Positions 8,144 through 16,439 of a stretch of DNA of 53,068 nucleotides are shown here, in pieces. The stretch is from Pseudomonas cedrina subsp. fulgida (GTDB taxonomy: Bacteria; Pseudomonadota; Gammaproteobacteria; Pseudomonadales; Pseudomonadaceae). The stretch covers positions 1-53,068 of the forward strand of contig JAFHKH010000039.1 of the NCBI GenBank assembly GCA_016937595.1, read 5' to 3'. Under the pieces are notes generated by a model. That model did not search any database and was not told the origin of the DNA. It saw nothing but the letters and a program-made list of their open reading frames with translations. A program made the position numbers and the translations under genes. Within the stretch, counting starts at the first letter, position 1. Every line of letters starts with the position of its first letter.

Positions 8144-9400
8144 ATGTGCGCAAAAGCGGTTCGCCTCTCTGAACTCAAAATCAAATCCGCCAAGGCTGAT
8201 GAAAAGGATTACGTCCTGTTCGACGGTGGCGGACTTCAAATGCGAGTGAGAAGTAATGGCTCTAAGCTATGGAACTTCAACTATCGACACCCCGTGACGA
8301 AGAAGCGGATCAACATGGGCCTCGGTACCTTCCCTGAAGTATCGCTAGCGCAGGCACGAAAGGGCTCCATTGCAGCGAGGGAATTACTTGCCCAAGGCAT
8401 CGATCCCAAAGAAAAACGAGATGCAGTATTGCAAGCAAAGCAAGCTGAAACCGAGCACACATTCCAGAATGTCGCGACGTCCTGGTTTGAACTGAAAAAG
8501 GATGCGGTCACACCGGCGTATGCCGAGGACATCTGGCGTTCGTTGACGCTGCATGTGTTTCCGGACTTAGCCACCACACAGATTTCAGCCATTAGCGCAC
8601 CACAAGTCATCAACCTTCTTCGACCACTCGAAACCAAAGGTAGTCTTGAAACCGTTAAACGGCTGTCACAGCGACTCAACGAGATCATGACTTACGGGGT
8701 CAACTCAGGACTGATACACGCAAACCCGCTCAGCGGGATTCGCTCCGTCTTCAAGAAGCCGAAAAAGAAAAACATGGCGGCGCTTGCTCCCGATGAGCTG
8801 AAAGAGCTCATGGTGGCAATTGCCAATGCCAGCATAAAAAGGACTACGCGCTGCCTTATCGAATGGCAGCTCAACACAATGACCCGCCCAGCCGAGGCTG
8901 CAACCACGTGCTGGGCTGACATCGACTTCGAGAAGCGTATCTGGACGATCCCTGCCGAGCGGATGAAGAAACGACGCATACATATCGTGCCGCTCACAGA
9001 TCAAGCACTGGCATTGCTGGAGGCAATCAAACCCTACAGCGGACACCGGGAGTACGTATTCCCCGCAGACCGGGACCCTCGGACCCATTGCAATAGCCAG
9101 ACCGCCAACATGGCGCTGAAGCGCATGGGCTTCGAAGGTCGGCTGGTAAGCCATGGCATGCGCTCAATGGCTAGTACTATTCTCAACGAACATGGCTGGG
9201 ATCCTGAGCTGATCGAGGTGGCGCTTGCGCACGTCGACAAAGATGAGGTTCGCAGCGCCTATAACCGAGCGGACTATATCGAGCGCAGACGACCGATGAT
9301 GGCTTGGTGGAGTGAACACATTCAAGAGGCAGCCACCGGCAATCTATCGGTGGCTGCCATCAAGGAAAATCGGGACAGAAAAGTCGTATCGATACGCTGA
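8144..9400 (+). CDS. P4-type tyrosine integrase
   Basis: This 418-residue site-specific recombinase is of the P4/phage family that integrates at tRNA and tmRNA 3' ends. An N-terminal DUF4102-like arm-binding domain (LRMRV..GSKLWNF-type strands, about 1-90) precedes a core-binding domain and a C-terminal catalytic domain. Catalytic residues visible are R248 (MTRPAEA), H337 and R340 (HGMR), H363 (LAH) and Y373 (AYNRADY). An earlier in-frame ATG at 8114 lies inside the repeats, so I prefer 8144 (MCAKAVRLSELKIKSAK). Its position immediately behind ssrA shows that it drives integration and excision of this island. Confidence 0.93.
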   Translation: MCAKAVRLSELKIKSAKADEKDYVLFDGGGLQMRVRSNGSKLWNFNYRHPVTKKRINMGLGTFPEVSLAQARKGSIAARELLAQGIDPKEKRDAVLQAKQAETEHTFQNVATSWFELKKDAVTPAYAEDIWRSLTLHVFPDLATTQISAISAPQVINLLRPLETKGSLETVKRLSQRLNEIMTYGVNSGLIHANPLSGIRSVFKKPKKKNMAALAPDELKELMVAIANASIKRTTRCLIEWQLNTMTRPAEAATTCWADIDFEKRIWTIPAERMKKRRIHIVPLTDQALALLEAIKPYSGHREYVFPADRDPRTHCNSQTANMALKRMGFEGRLVSHGMRSMASTILNEHGWDPELIEVALAHVDKDEVRSAYNRADYIERRRPMMAWWSEHIQEAATGNLSVAAIKENRDRKVVSIR

Positions 9401-9451
9401 TCTAAGGACTGCTCTAAACCCAAAGCGGACTTTGAAAGCCAGGCCTCCACC

Positions 9452-9901
9452 TCAGTCACTGCTGCTGCCCATTAGAATCCATCGCTTTCCATGGGCTTGG
9501 ATGTCGAAGGAAAAACCCGAGTACACCGGATAAGCCGGATGGCCCTTAACAAGCAAGAATGAAGTGATGGTTTTGGCTTGGTCGAGATTCACAGAAGTAA
9601 ACAGGGTCTTGGCCAGCTCTAGGATTTCTGAGCGTTTTGCAGCCAGGTCTATCGGGCCGTAGGCGTCGTCACCCGGGTGCAAAAGTAGTTCTAATGCTTC
9701 GCGACGTGCTTTGCTTGGAGACACGCTAGTCTGGTTACTCACGATGGCGTTTTTGCTTACGGAGTGGGCCAGTTGCTCTTCAAGTGTCCGGTCCAAGTCA
9801 AAAGGCCCGTAGGTATTTATCCAGACAGTATAGTTGTAGCCCTCCAGGAGATCCTCAAGCCTGAGGATTTCGTTTGGCCGGGAGTCTGTGACGATGCGCA
9901 T
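9452..9901 (-). CDS. Uncharacterised protein
   Basis: This 149-residue soluble protein carries no domain I recognise. It begins MRIVTDSRPNEILRLEDLLEG, with a GGATGGA stretch 5-6 bases upstream as ribosome-binding site. It is convergent with the integrase, leaving 51 bases between the stops. The hydrophobic C-terminal stretch (TITSFLLVKGHPAYPVYSGFSF) looks like buried strands rather than membrane helices. Its position in the variable small-gene zone suggests accessory cargo. Confidence 0.6.
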   Translation of the reverse strand: MRIVTDSRPNEILRLEDLLEGYNYTVWINTYGPFDLDRTLEEQLAHSVSKNAIVSNQTSVSPSKARREALELLLHPGDDAYGPIDLAAKRSEILELAKTLFTSVNLDQAKTITSFLLVKGHPAYPVYSGFSFDIQAHGKRWILMGSSSD

Positions 9902-9983
9902 GGTGGTTCCATCCAGCCGCTAGTGGACCGATATTCTGAGGCAACGCCAATTAGAACGGTAGGGCATCGTAAAATATGCGGGC

Positions 9984-10020
9984 GAATGTCTGCTTCTGGC
10001 CGATTTCTGCCTGTCGCGAC
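9984..10020 (+). repeat. Dispersed GCTTYTGGCCGATT repeat, copy A
   Basis: The copy includes GTCTGCTTCTGGCCGATT and then TGCCTGTCGCGAC. The same core recurs at about 11695-11719 (reverse), 12858-12922, 13514-13543, 14241-14264 (reverse), 20245-20270 and 20286-20310, all inside this island and always between genes. Confidence 0.7.
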
Positions 10021-10131
10021 CGGTTGAAACCGATATCGTCGCGACGATTCAGCCACAAAATTTTCAGCTTTTACGCAATGCGCCTCCTCTTTTGCTGTCT
10101 GTAACCCTGACTCCGCAAAAGGAAAGGCTTC

Positions 10132-10734
10132 ATGTCGATACGCCCTCTGCTCTGCCTGCTTGCATTGCCGTTGTTCGCAGGCTGCCAGTTTTTGCCCCAT
10201 ACCAACTACTTTACCGCGCCCGAAAACGAGCCCAACCCTGCCTGGGTACGTATCGTCGACTACACGCAGCACGCCGAAATTTACCAATACGAAAACGGCA
10301 AACGTTCGGGCGGCGCCGTTCGCACCGGCCCCCTGCCGTTCACCCACACACAGGACGTGGGCATGCCAAAGGCAGGGCAAGACCTTACATGGGACTATTA
10401 CGAAACGCAGATCCGACCCGGTATCGAAACGCAAGTGGATCTATTCTGGGAGGGGACACGCACTCGTTCCTGCTATGTCTCGACTAAGTTCACGCCCCAA
10501 GCCGGACGCTATTACCAGTTCAGGCTGACATCCGGCTCATCAGGCAACTGTAGGTTATACGCATCACTGATCGAGCGCGACAAGGAAGGAAGCGGTTGGC
10601 ATCTCACGCCAAACCCGCAGGTGACCTATAACGGCGATGGACCGACGGCCAAAACCCATTACGAGAACAGCCGCTTTGAGAACCCCAATTATCGTCCACC
10701 CGCGGATCTCTATCCGGGGATAGACGTTTACTAA
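10132..10734 (+). CDS. Putative lipoprotein
   Basis: This 200-residue protein has a type II signal peptide and the lipobox LFAGC, which puts the lipidated cysteine at residue 18. The rest is a beta-rich domain (DLTWDYYETQIRPG, YYQFRLTSGSSGNCRLY) with two cysteines that may pair, and a tail rich in Tyr, Asn and Pro. AAAGGAAAGG lies just upstream of the ATG. I do not recognise a family. It is probably anchored in the outer or inner membrane facing the periplasm. Confidence 0.75.
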   Translation: MSIRPLLCLLALPLFAGCQFLPHTNYFTAPENEPNPAWVRIVDYTQHAEIYQYENGKRSGGAVRTGPLPFTHTQDVGMPKAGQDLTWDYYETQIRPGIETQVDLFWEGTRTRSCYVSTKFTPQAGRYYQFRLTSGSSGNCRLYASLIERDKEGSGWHLTPNPQVTYNGDGPTAKTHYENSRFENPNYRPPADLYPGIDVY

Positions 10735-10763
10735 ACAGGTAAACGACTACAAGGAATCGTTGA

Positions 10764-11078
10764 TTGGCTAGCGCAAAATACTTCCGAATGATCGGTGAGC
10801 GAGCCTCAGAGGATCTGTTTGCATGGTCGGCATTTGTCGTGCAAACAGAATTCCTATGGCAAGACACGGCGTCAGTCCAGGACGCCGTCGCTTGGCAGCG
10901 TGTTTGGTTCGAGCTGGAAATACTCAACGGGCTTGCATTGGCGCAATGGGAGGATGAGGGAAAGCCTGATAACTGGTCGTGCCGCTGGAACGCCGACTAT
11001 CGACAAGAAGCGGCGGTCCTGGCGAATGAGTTGTTGGAGCTGCTGTGCGATGCAGTCTGTTCAAAACATGCCGAATAG
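10764..11078 (+). CDS. Uncharacterised small protein, TTG start
   Basis: This 104-residue acidic, tryptophan-rich helical protein is of no family I can name. Translation most likely begins at TTG (10764), which has AAGGA 8 bases upstream; the next in-frame ATG would remove conserved-looking sequence (ASAKYFRM). It follows the lipoprotein gene by 29 bases and may share its transcript. Its size and composition would suit an immunity or antitoxin-like protein, but nothing in the sequence proves this. Confidence 0.5.
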   Translation: MASAKYFRMIGERASEDLFAWSAFVVQTEFLWQDTASVQDAVAWQRVWFELEILNGLALAQWEDEGKPDNWSCRWNADYRQEAAVLANELLELLCDAVCSKHAE

Positions 11079-11177
11079 AAACTCGGCTGCTCAATGAACC
11101 TTTGTCTTTGGGGACTTGTCATTACGAAAATGGGCATGATCCGGTATATCCGGCTAGACCTGTCGCAAGGTGAGTAT

Positions 11178-11384
11178 ATGGAAGACATAGATGATTTTAG
11201 ATTTAGATGCCACGAGCTACTAGTTGAGCTTGATGCCGCCAATACCAAAATGATGATGATGGTGGTCTCGAAGAGAGTTTCAGGGCCTGATTGGGATGAG
11301 GAAGTCAAAAAGCATCATGAAGCATACAAGGCCTGGAACTCTTTTCTTCATCCCGTTACCGTCCCTCCAGACGATCAGCATTAG
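11178..11384 (+). CDS. Uncharacterised small protein
   Basis: This 68-residue acidic helical protein begins MEDIDDFRFRCHELLVEL. The ATG at 11178 has AAGGTGAG directly upstream. The open frame reaches back to 11094, but that stretch has no ribosome-binding site. An unusual run of four methionines occurs (NTKMMMMVV). No function can be assigned. It follows the preceding small gene in the same direction. Confidence 0.45.
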   Translation: MEDIDDFRFRCHELLVELDAANTKMMMMVVSKRVSGPDWDEEVKKHHEAYKAWNSFLHPVTVPPDDQH

Positions 11385-11797
11385 TTCTTATTAAGTGGCC
11401 AGAAGGTTCCCGAACAATGGGGCTGGGCACGACCAAGTGTTGTAAATGCTTCTATCGTATCGGGCCGGAATCAGTCTGGGGTATCGCCATTGCCAGCTTT
11501 GAGTCGAAAGCGGCTTTTAGTAAATGGCGGCTAATGGCCCAGAGTGTGTAAAAACGCTTCACCAAAATTTAAGTGTCCGCGTCTACGTCAAATCTGAAAT
11601 TTATCGGTACGTCAGCAGATGTGGATTTTGCGTAGAAACGCGATTTTCGGTTCGGTTTTGAGTACCTGTCGCGCTCAAAAACGTTTTTCCACAGCCTCGG
11701 CCAAAAGCAGCCATTCATAATCCCTTAAGGTATAGGGATGCTAACCTCGCTAGGCCAAACTGAGGCAAGGCACCTGAGAGATTCCGGGGATCAAAAA
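11385..11797. other. 413-base gene-free stretch with repeat remnants
   Basis: No convincing gene is present. At about 11460-11520 a fragment contains TTTGAGTCGAAAGCGGC. From about 11540 to 11719 there is a compact block ending in a reverse copy of the dispersed repeat (CGGCCAAAAGCAGCCATTCA, 11698-11717). It looks like a conserved non-coding insertion rather than random spacer. Confidence 0.5.
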
Positions 11798-12253
11798 ATG
11801 GAAGAAACACTCTCCTCTACATTTATGCGCACCAAAGGGAAGCCCATAAGTTTCAATGGAAAAACTATCGTTGCGATAATGGAGATCAAGATCACAGAAC
11901 CCAGAACCGTCTTTTCAGTTCGTCGATTGGGCGCTACGAACGGTCGAGTGCAAGGATTGGCATTAAAGATGATGGGCGGGCAAATCGTCGTCGAAGGCTC
12001 TGGCAACGGCTGTCCCGAAATAGTTTTGTGGTCTGATACCAGTCCCGATGCTTTGGAGATAGAAGTGTTTTCTAAAGGTGGAAACGTTCTAAAAATCTGG
12101 AACGTCTGGAAGAGCGCTTTTGGCATGAATGCATGGGTTGGCAATGCTGGAATTCACGTCCACGGGACCGATGGCACGATGACGTTGGAATGTAGCGACG
12201 GGGTGGGTGATGTCGACTTCTCCGATTATGTGGTTGTTGTGGAAAAACGATAA
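11798..12253 (+). CDS. Uncharacterised protein
   Basis: This 151-residue protein starts at the ATG at 11798 (MEETLSSTFMRTKGKP), which has CGGGGAT 6 bases upstream; an in-frame ATG at 11738 is less well placed. It is beta-rich with repeated Gly and Val (GGQIVVEGSGNG, GTDGTMTLECSDGVGDVDF) and has no signal peptide or membrane segment. No family is recognised. It sits alone between two repeat remnants, as expected for a cassette-like gene. Confidence 0.5.
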   Translation: MEETLSSTFMRTKGKPISFNGKTIVAIMEIKITEPRTVFSVRRLGATNGRVQGLALKMMGGQIVVEGSGNGCPEIVLWSDTSPDALEIEVFSKGGNVLKIWNVWKSAFGMNAWVGNAGIHVHGTDGTMTLECSDGVGDVDFSDYVVVVEKR

Positions 12254-12397
12254 TGCACGGAGTTATGTCGGCTTTGGGTCGACTCCCGCCCATAGTGAAC
12301 GGCGGAGGTCGTTCAAACCCCTAGCCAAATACACTGTCGCGAAGATCGCACTCAAAAATTTTGGTGCAAGTGTGCAGCCAAGGAAAAGGGAGGATTC

Positions 12398-12784
12398 ATG
12401 AGTCTTGATCTGTGCTTGGAAGCTGATAGTACGCTCACAATTTCGACGCTGAGCAAGGCAGTTGCGAATGCCGGTGCTTGGGAAATAGAGGTCGCAGGAA
12501 ATGGGCTATACGCTGAATTTACCTCGGGACTTAAATTGAGTACCAATGACGTACTCGATGCCCCTACGATTTATGCTGAGAATACAATGGGTATCGACTT
12601 CCCTGTCGCTGTGCGTTGCACCATCAGAATTAAAGGGCCCGAACCAGAGGGGGAGTCGGCTATGGAAGATCTGAATAAAATCGCTCGGTCCATATCTCAG
12701 TCGTGTTCGGCTTTCTTTCTTATTAGCTTTCAGTTCGAAAAAACCTTGTACTGGCGGGATGCGACAGGGCTGCATCGTCCTTGA
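12398..12784 (+). CDS. Uncharacterised protein
   Basis: This 128-residue cytoplasmic protein (MSLDLCLEADSTLTISTLSK) is preceded by a strong GGGAGG 4 bases from the ATG. It has an alpha/beta character with a late hydrophobic strand (SCSAFFLISFQFEKTLYW). Size, composition and solitary position resemble immunity-type genes, but no family is recognised. Confidence 0.55.
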   Translation: MSLDLCLEADSTLTISTLSKAVANAGAWEIEVAGNGLYAEFTSGLKLSTNDVLDAPTIYAENTMGIDFPVAVRCTIRIKGPEPEGESAMEDLNKIARSISQSCSAFFLISFQFEKTLYWRDATGLHRP

Positions 12785-12857
12785 GGTAGGTGCCTGCGCG
12801 TCCTCTTTCAGACATTTCCGAATGGTGTTTTTTCGGACGAAAACGCCCCTGAATTGA

Positions 12858-12922
12858 GGAGCTGCTTTTGGCCGATCTCTGACTGTCGCCACCGTCAGCT
12901 TTGGGTCGGAAGCAGTCAGTCG
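12858..12922 (+). repeat. Dispersed repeat, copy C
   Basis: GCTGCTTTTGGCCGATCTCT is followed by a self-complementary stretch around TGTCGCC / CACCGTCAGC and a second arm GGGTCGGAAGCAGTCAGTC. It belongs to the same family as the repeat at 9984 and those bordering the recombinase copies. Confidence 0.6.
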
Positions 12923-13002
12923 CATGTACCAAATACTTGGGCCAATTCACCCTAAAGAGTTCAATGCCGACTCCCTCAATACCGTGCGACGCCTTTATGG
13001 CT

Positions 13003-13317
13003 TCATTGCGCCGACTCACAGGCCTTCAACGGCTCCTTCGGGTGCAATGCACAGATGTCGAAACCGTCACGCCGGGTATAGCCCGCACGCTTCATACATA
13101 CAAATCGCTGGGCCATCTCTTGGAAGCTGGCATTAGGATCGATGCCGGAGCCATTTTTCTCACCGCAAGCTAGCATGGACGCCAAGACATCATTCCTGCT
13201 CGCTCCCGGCTTCTCCCATAAGTCAGCATCAGCCGTAGGGGGCTGAAAAGGCTCGCTGAAACATGCGGTGACGAGGGGGCAAATCAACAGCGCAAATGCC
13301 ACATTTTTGAGCCACAT
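13003..13317 (-). CDS. Small putative lipoprotein
   Basis: This 104-residue protein has a signal peptide MWLKNVAFALLICPLVTAC whose lipobox LVTAC puts the lipidated Cys at residue 19. AAGGAG lies 7 bases before the ATG at 13317, deciding this start over longer options. The mature domain has four further cysteines (LACGEK, FVCMKR, ICALHP, ACESAQ), probably two periplasmic disulfides. No family is recognised. It is transcribed towards the orphan gene zone. Confidence 0.7.
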   Translation of the reverse strand: MWLKNVAFALLICPLVTACFSEPFQPPTADADLWEKPGASRNDVLASMLACGEKNGSGIDPNASFQEMAQRFVCMKRAGYTRRDGFDICALHPKEPLKACESAQ

Positions 13318-13525
13318 GATCAATCTCCTTATTTTCTGGTGCTGACGGGCATCAGCGCGGGCTCGCCTTCCGGCTAATAATCTTGCACAGGCTCGTGTAT
13401 CACTTTCATAACAGCTGTGCATAGTCGTGACACCGATGAAGATGTTACCCGACTCCTTTAACAAGCTACTGCCCTCAGGTAGCACGCTGAATCGTCCAAA
13501 ATTTCGTAGGGACGACTGACCGCTT

Positions 13526-14256
13526 TTGGCCGGTTAGCGACGGCCTGACTTCGACCGTCGCTATGCATGATCAAACCTCAGTCTGTTCCGCCATCTCCAG
13601 GGCGTCATCGACCTCAATACCCAGATATCGAACAGTGCTCTCCAGCTTCGTATGGCCGAGCAGCAACTGAACCGCCCGTAGGTTCTTCGTTCTGCGATAG
13701 ATTAGTGATGCCTTCGTACGTCTCATTGTGTGAGTGCCATACATGGCTGGATCAAGGCCCACGGCTTTCACCCAGCCTTTGACGATACGAGCGTATTGAC
13801 GAGTAGATAGATGGTCTGAAGTATGCAGCCGGCTAGGAAAAAGGTAGTCCTCGCTGCGTAGCCGGGCCCGATGTATCCAGGCCCCGAGAGCAGATCGTGT
13901 TTGCTCAGTGATCTCAAACTGCACAGGCCGCTGCGTTTTCTGCTGCATCACCATGGCTCGTGATGATACGTGCTCGCCATGGGCGACATCACGCACGCGG
14001 AGCTTGGTTAAGTCGCAGGCTCGAAGCTTACTGTCGATGGCCAGATCGAAGAGAGCCAGATCCCGGGTTCTTTTCGCAATTTGAAGCCTTACTCGGATGG
14101 CCCAGATATCTCTCAGTCGGAGTGGGGCTTTCTGCCCGACTAGTTTTCCTTTGTTCCAGGGCTGACGGCCGCAGGTAGCGATGATGTTCATGACAAGTCC
14201 TCCACGTGAGGAAAGACAAGGATGGCTAATCAGAGCGACGGTCGCTAACCGGCCAA
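13526..14256 (-). mobile_element. Solo tyrosine-recombinase element, copy 1
   Basis: A 16-bp perfect inverted repeat, TTGGCCGGTTAGCGAC at 13526-13541 and its complement at 14241-14256, brackets a single recombinase gene. The ends belong to the dispersed repeat family seen elsewhere in the island. A hairpin GCGACGG...CCGTCGC (13537-13561) follows the gene. A second copy without an intact far end lies at 20286-21014. Confidence 0.6.
13571..14191 (-). CDS. Short tyrosine recombinase, copy 1
   Basis: This 206-residue protein is essentially a stand-alone catalytic domain, similar in size to FimB/FimE-type recombinases. All catalytic residues are visible: R57 (KLRACDL), K85, H154 and R157 (THTMRR), H180 (LLGH) and Y189 (VRYLG). 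GGAGG sits 7 bases before the ATG at 14191. It differs from the copy at 20338-20958 at only eight positions, all within the first 75 residues; the last 131 residues are identical. It could act on the inverted repeats around it or on the matching dispersed repeats. Confidence 0.88.
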   Translation of the reverse strand: MNIIATCGRQPWNKGKLVGQKAPLRLRDIWAIRVRLQIAKRTRDLALFDLAIDSKLRACDLTKLRVRDVAHGEHVSSRAMVMQQKTQRPVQFEITEQTRSALGAWIHRARLRSEDYLFPSRLHTSDHLSTRQYARIVKGWVKAVGLDPAMYGTHTMRRTKASLIYRRTKNLRAVQLLLGHTKLESTVRYLGIEVDDALEMAEQTEV

Positions 14257-14308
14257 TAGCAGACAGATCGTTCTACAGCCTCGGCGCTTTGTATCAGCCA
14301 GCAGAGCA

Positions 14309-15103
14309 CTAGCGCAGAGAGGAAAAATACTGAGTAGGCGGTTTACCCAGTGCTTTCTTGAACATAGTGATGAATGCATTAACAGAGTCATATCCCAGGA
14401 TGCCCGCCACACGTTGCACGGATACCCCCTCCGCCAAATGACTCAGTGCGATCATCAAATGCAATTGTTGACGCCAGCGTCCGAAGCTCAGCCCGGTCGT
14501 GCTTTCTACAAGCCTGGCCAGCGTTCGTTCACTGGTTGCAAGCCGAGTGGCCCACTCGCGCAACGTGGTTCGGTCGCCTGGATCTGAGAAGAGCGTATCC
14601 GCGATTTGTTTGATCTTGGGGTGGTCTGATATCGGCAAATGCAGCTCTTTCAGCGGGGCATCGGAAAGCTGCTCAAGCAGCACTGCAACCAGCCGAGCTG
14701 TCTTGCCCTCGGAATGGTAAGCAGGTTCCTGTTCAGCGAGATGCAGGACCATCTCCCGAACAAGGGGCGTAATGGCAACCGTGCAGCATTCTTCAGGCAT
14801 GGCTGCCGCACCGGGCTCAACGAACAGAAAGCAGGTCCGGGCGTTTTCGGTCACTCGGCAACTGTGCGGCGTGCCGCCCGGGATCCATACGGCGTGCTGG
14901 GGAGGGACAAGCCAGAGTGCATTTTGCACCTCACAGCTCACTGCGCCATGCAAAGACAGGATGAGCTGGCCTTTGCGATGATCATGCAGACGGGCACCCG
15001 AATCATTGAGGTCAGGCGCAACCTTGAGGGCAATCGCTGCCTGGGCGAAAAGGTCTGAATCGAAATCTTCCGGCGAGGAAACGACATTTTTTGAGCTTGG
15101 CAT
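14309..15103 (-). CDS. AraC-family regulator, NimR-like
   Basis: This 264-residue protein has an N-terminal cupin sensor (about 20-110, with LWLVPPQHAVWIPGGTPHSC) and a C-terminal pair of helix-turn-helix motifs (about 165-264, with SVQRVAGILGYDSVNAFITM and FKKALGKPPTQYF). It is divergent from an MFS exporter of the NimT/CynX type, the same pairing as nimR-nimT in E. coli, where NimR represses the 2-nitroimidazole exporter. A TAGATATCA-N7-TGATATCTA palindrome lies between the two genes. The true ligand here is unknown. Confidence 0.85.
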   Translation of the reverse strand: MPSSKNVVSSPEDFDSDLFAQAAIALKVAPDLNDSGARLHDHRKGQLILSLHGAVSCEVQNALWLVPPQHAVWIPGGTPHSCRVTENARTCFLFVEPGAAAMPEECCTVAITPLVREMVLHLAEQEPAYHSEGKTARLVAVLLEQLSDAPLKELHLPISDHPKIKQIADTLFSDPGDRTTLREWATRLATSERTLARLVESTTGLSFGRWRQQLHLMIALSHLAEGVSVQRVAGILGYDSVNAFITMFKKALGKPPTQYFSSLR

Positions 15104-15107
15104 AATT

Positions 15108-15132
15108 TAGATATCAGGTGTCTTGATATCTA
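15108..15132. promoter_or_regulatory. Palindromic operator between regulator and exporter
   Basis: TAGATATCA (15108-15116) and TGATATCTA (15124-15132) form perfect 9-bp arms with a 7-base spacer. It begins 5 bases before the araC-family start and 60 bases before the exporter start, so one bound regulator could control both. Confidence 0.75.
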
Positions 15133-15191
15133 TATTAGCCGGTTCTGAAGTTCTCTACAGTTGTCTTCTTTTAAGAGGACAGATAAAGAAT

Positions 15192-16439
15192 ATGTCAGAT
15201 ACAAAAAACAAGTGGCATGCCATCGCGCTCGTCGCAGGCATTCTGCTTATCGCCGTGAACCTGCGCGTTCCCTTTACCAGCATCGCGCCCGTTTTGCCGC
15301 TGATCCAGAATGATTTTGGCTTGAGCGCCTCAGCTCTAGGCCTGCTTACTTCACTGCCATTACTTGCCTTTGCAGCCTTCTCCCCGCTCAGCGCATCGGT
15401 CGCCCGCAGGTTCGGCATCGAGCGCACGCTTTTCGGTGCACTGTTGGTCATTTCAGCGGGCATCCTGCTCCGCTCCGCAGGCAGCGCATGGGTGTTGTAC
15501 GCCGGTACGATATTGATAGGCACTGGGATCGCCCTGGGCAACGTGCTGCTGCCCGGCCTGATCAAACGCGACTTCTCGACAAAAATGGCGTCCATGACCG
15601 GCGCTTATTCCATCACCATGGGTGCAGCGGGCGCTGTCGGTTCAGCCGTAATAGTTCCGCTGACCCAATCATGGGGATGGCCGATTGCCCTGAGTTTGTT
15701 GGTCGCAGCCCCGTTGTTGGCGCTGGTGGTGTGGCTGCCGCAGTTGAAAAAACACGAACACGTAAATCTGTCAGGTCCGAAACAAGCGCCAACCGTGGCC
15801 GTCTGGCGTTCGCCGCTGGCATGGCAGGTCACACTGTTCATGGGGCTGAACGCGATGCCTTTTTATGTCGCCGTCGGCTGGCTGCCGACCATTCTGATGG
15901 ACCATGGCATATCCCCGGAGCAAGCAGGCACGGTACACGGCACGCTTCAACTGACGACGGCCATTCCCGGCTTGATTCTGGCGGCCACGCTTCGTCGTCT
16001 CAAAGACCAGAAACTGGCAGCCGCTACCGTCAGCCTGTTAACCGCCTCATCCCTGATCGGGCTCATTTACGCGCCAGACTACGCCATGTTGTGGGCCGCG
16101 GTCCTGGGCTTCGGCTCTGGTGCCAGCATGATGCTCGGCCTGACCTTCATCGGCTTGCGCACAAAAAATGCCGGTGACACGGCGGCACTTTCAGGAATGG
16201 CGCAGTGCGTCGGCTACCTGATGGCAGCCGCAGGCCCCTTGCTGCTGGGCCAACTGCACGACTGGACCGGTGGCTGGACAGGACCGCTGCTGATCACAGC
16301 CGCAATCTCCGTAGCCGGAGCATTCACCGGCATGCTGGCCGGGCGCAACGTTCAACTTGAATCTGCTGAATCATCGTCGCGAACAAGCCCAGCAATCCAG
16401 TCAGCGAATGCGCTCACAGCTGGCGATAAAAAGCGCTGA
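15192..16439 (+). CDS. MFS exporter, NimT/CynX family
   Basis: This 415-residue inner-membrane transporter has 12 predicted helices and belongs to the cyanate-permease (CP) branch of the major facilitator superfamily. It carries the early motif NLRVPFTSIAPVLPLIQ typical of CynX/NimT. I chose ATG 15192 (MSDTKNKWHAIALVAG); the upstream extension to 15123 overlaps the operator. In E. coli, NimT exports 2-nitroimidazole. Here the substrate may be related to the amidohydrolase pathway that follows. Its last 88 bases overlap the 3' end of the convergent LysR gene. Confidence 0.88.
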   Translation: MSDTKNKWHAIALVAGILLIAVNLRVPFTSIAPVLPLIQNDFGLSASALGLLTSLPLLAFAAFSPLSASVARRFGIERTLFGALLVISAGILLRSAGSAWVLYAGTILIGTGIALGNVLLPGLIKRDFSTKMASMTGAYSITMGAAGAVGSAVIVPLTQSWGWPIALSLLVAAPLLALVVWLPQLKKHEHVNLSGPKQAPTVAVWRSPLAWQVTLFMGLNAMPFYVAVGWLPTILMDHGISPEQAGTVHGTLQLTTAIPGLILAATLRRLKDQKLAAATVSLLTASSLIGLIYAPDYAMLWAAVLGFGSGASMMLGLTFIGLRTKNAGDTAALSGMAQCVGYLMAAAGPLLLGQLHDWTGGWTGPLLITAAISVAGAFTGMLAGRNVQLESAESSSRTSPAIQSANALTAGDKKR

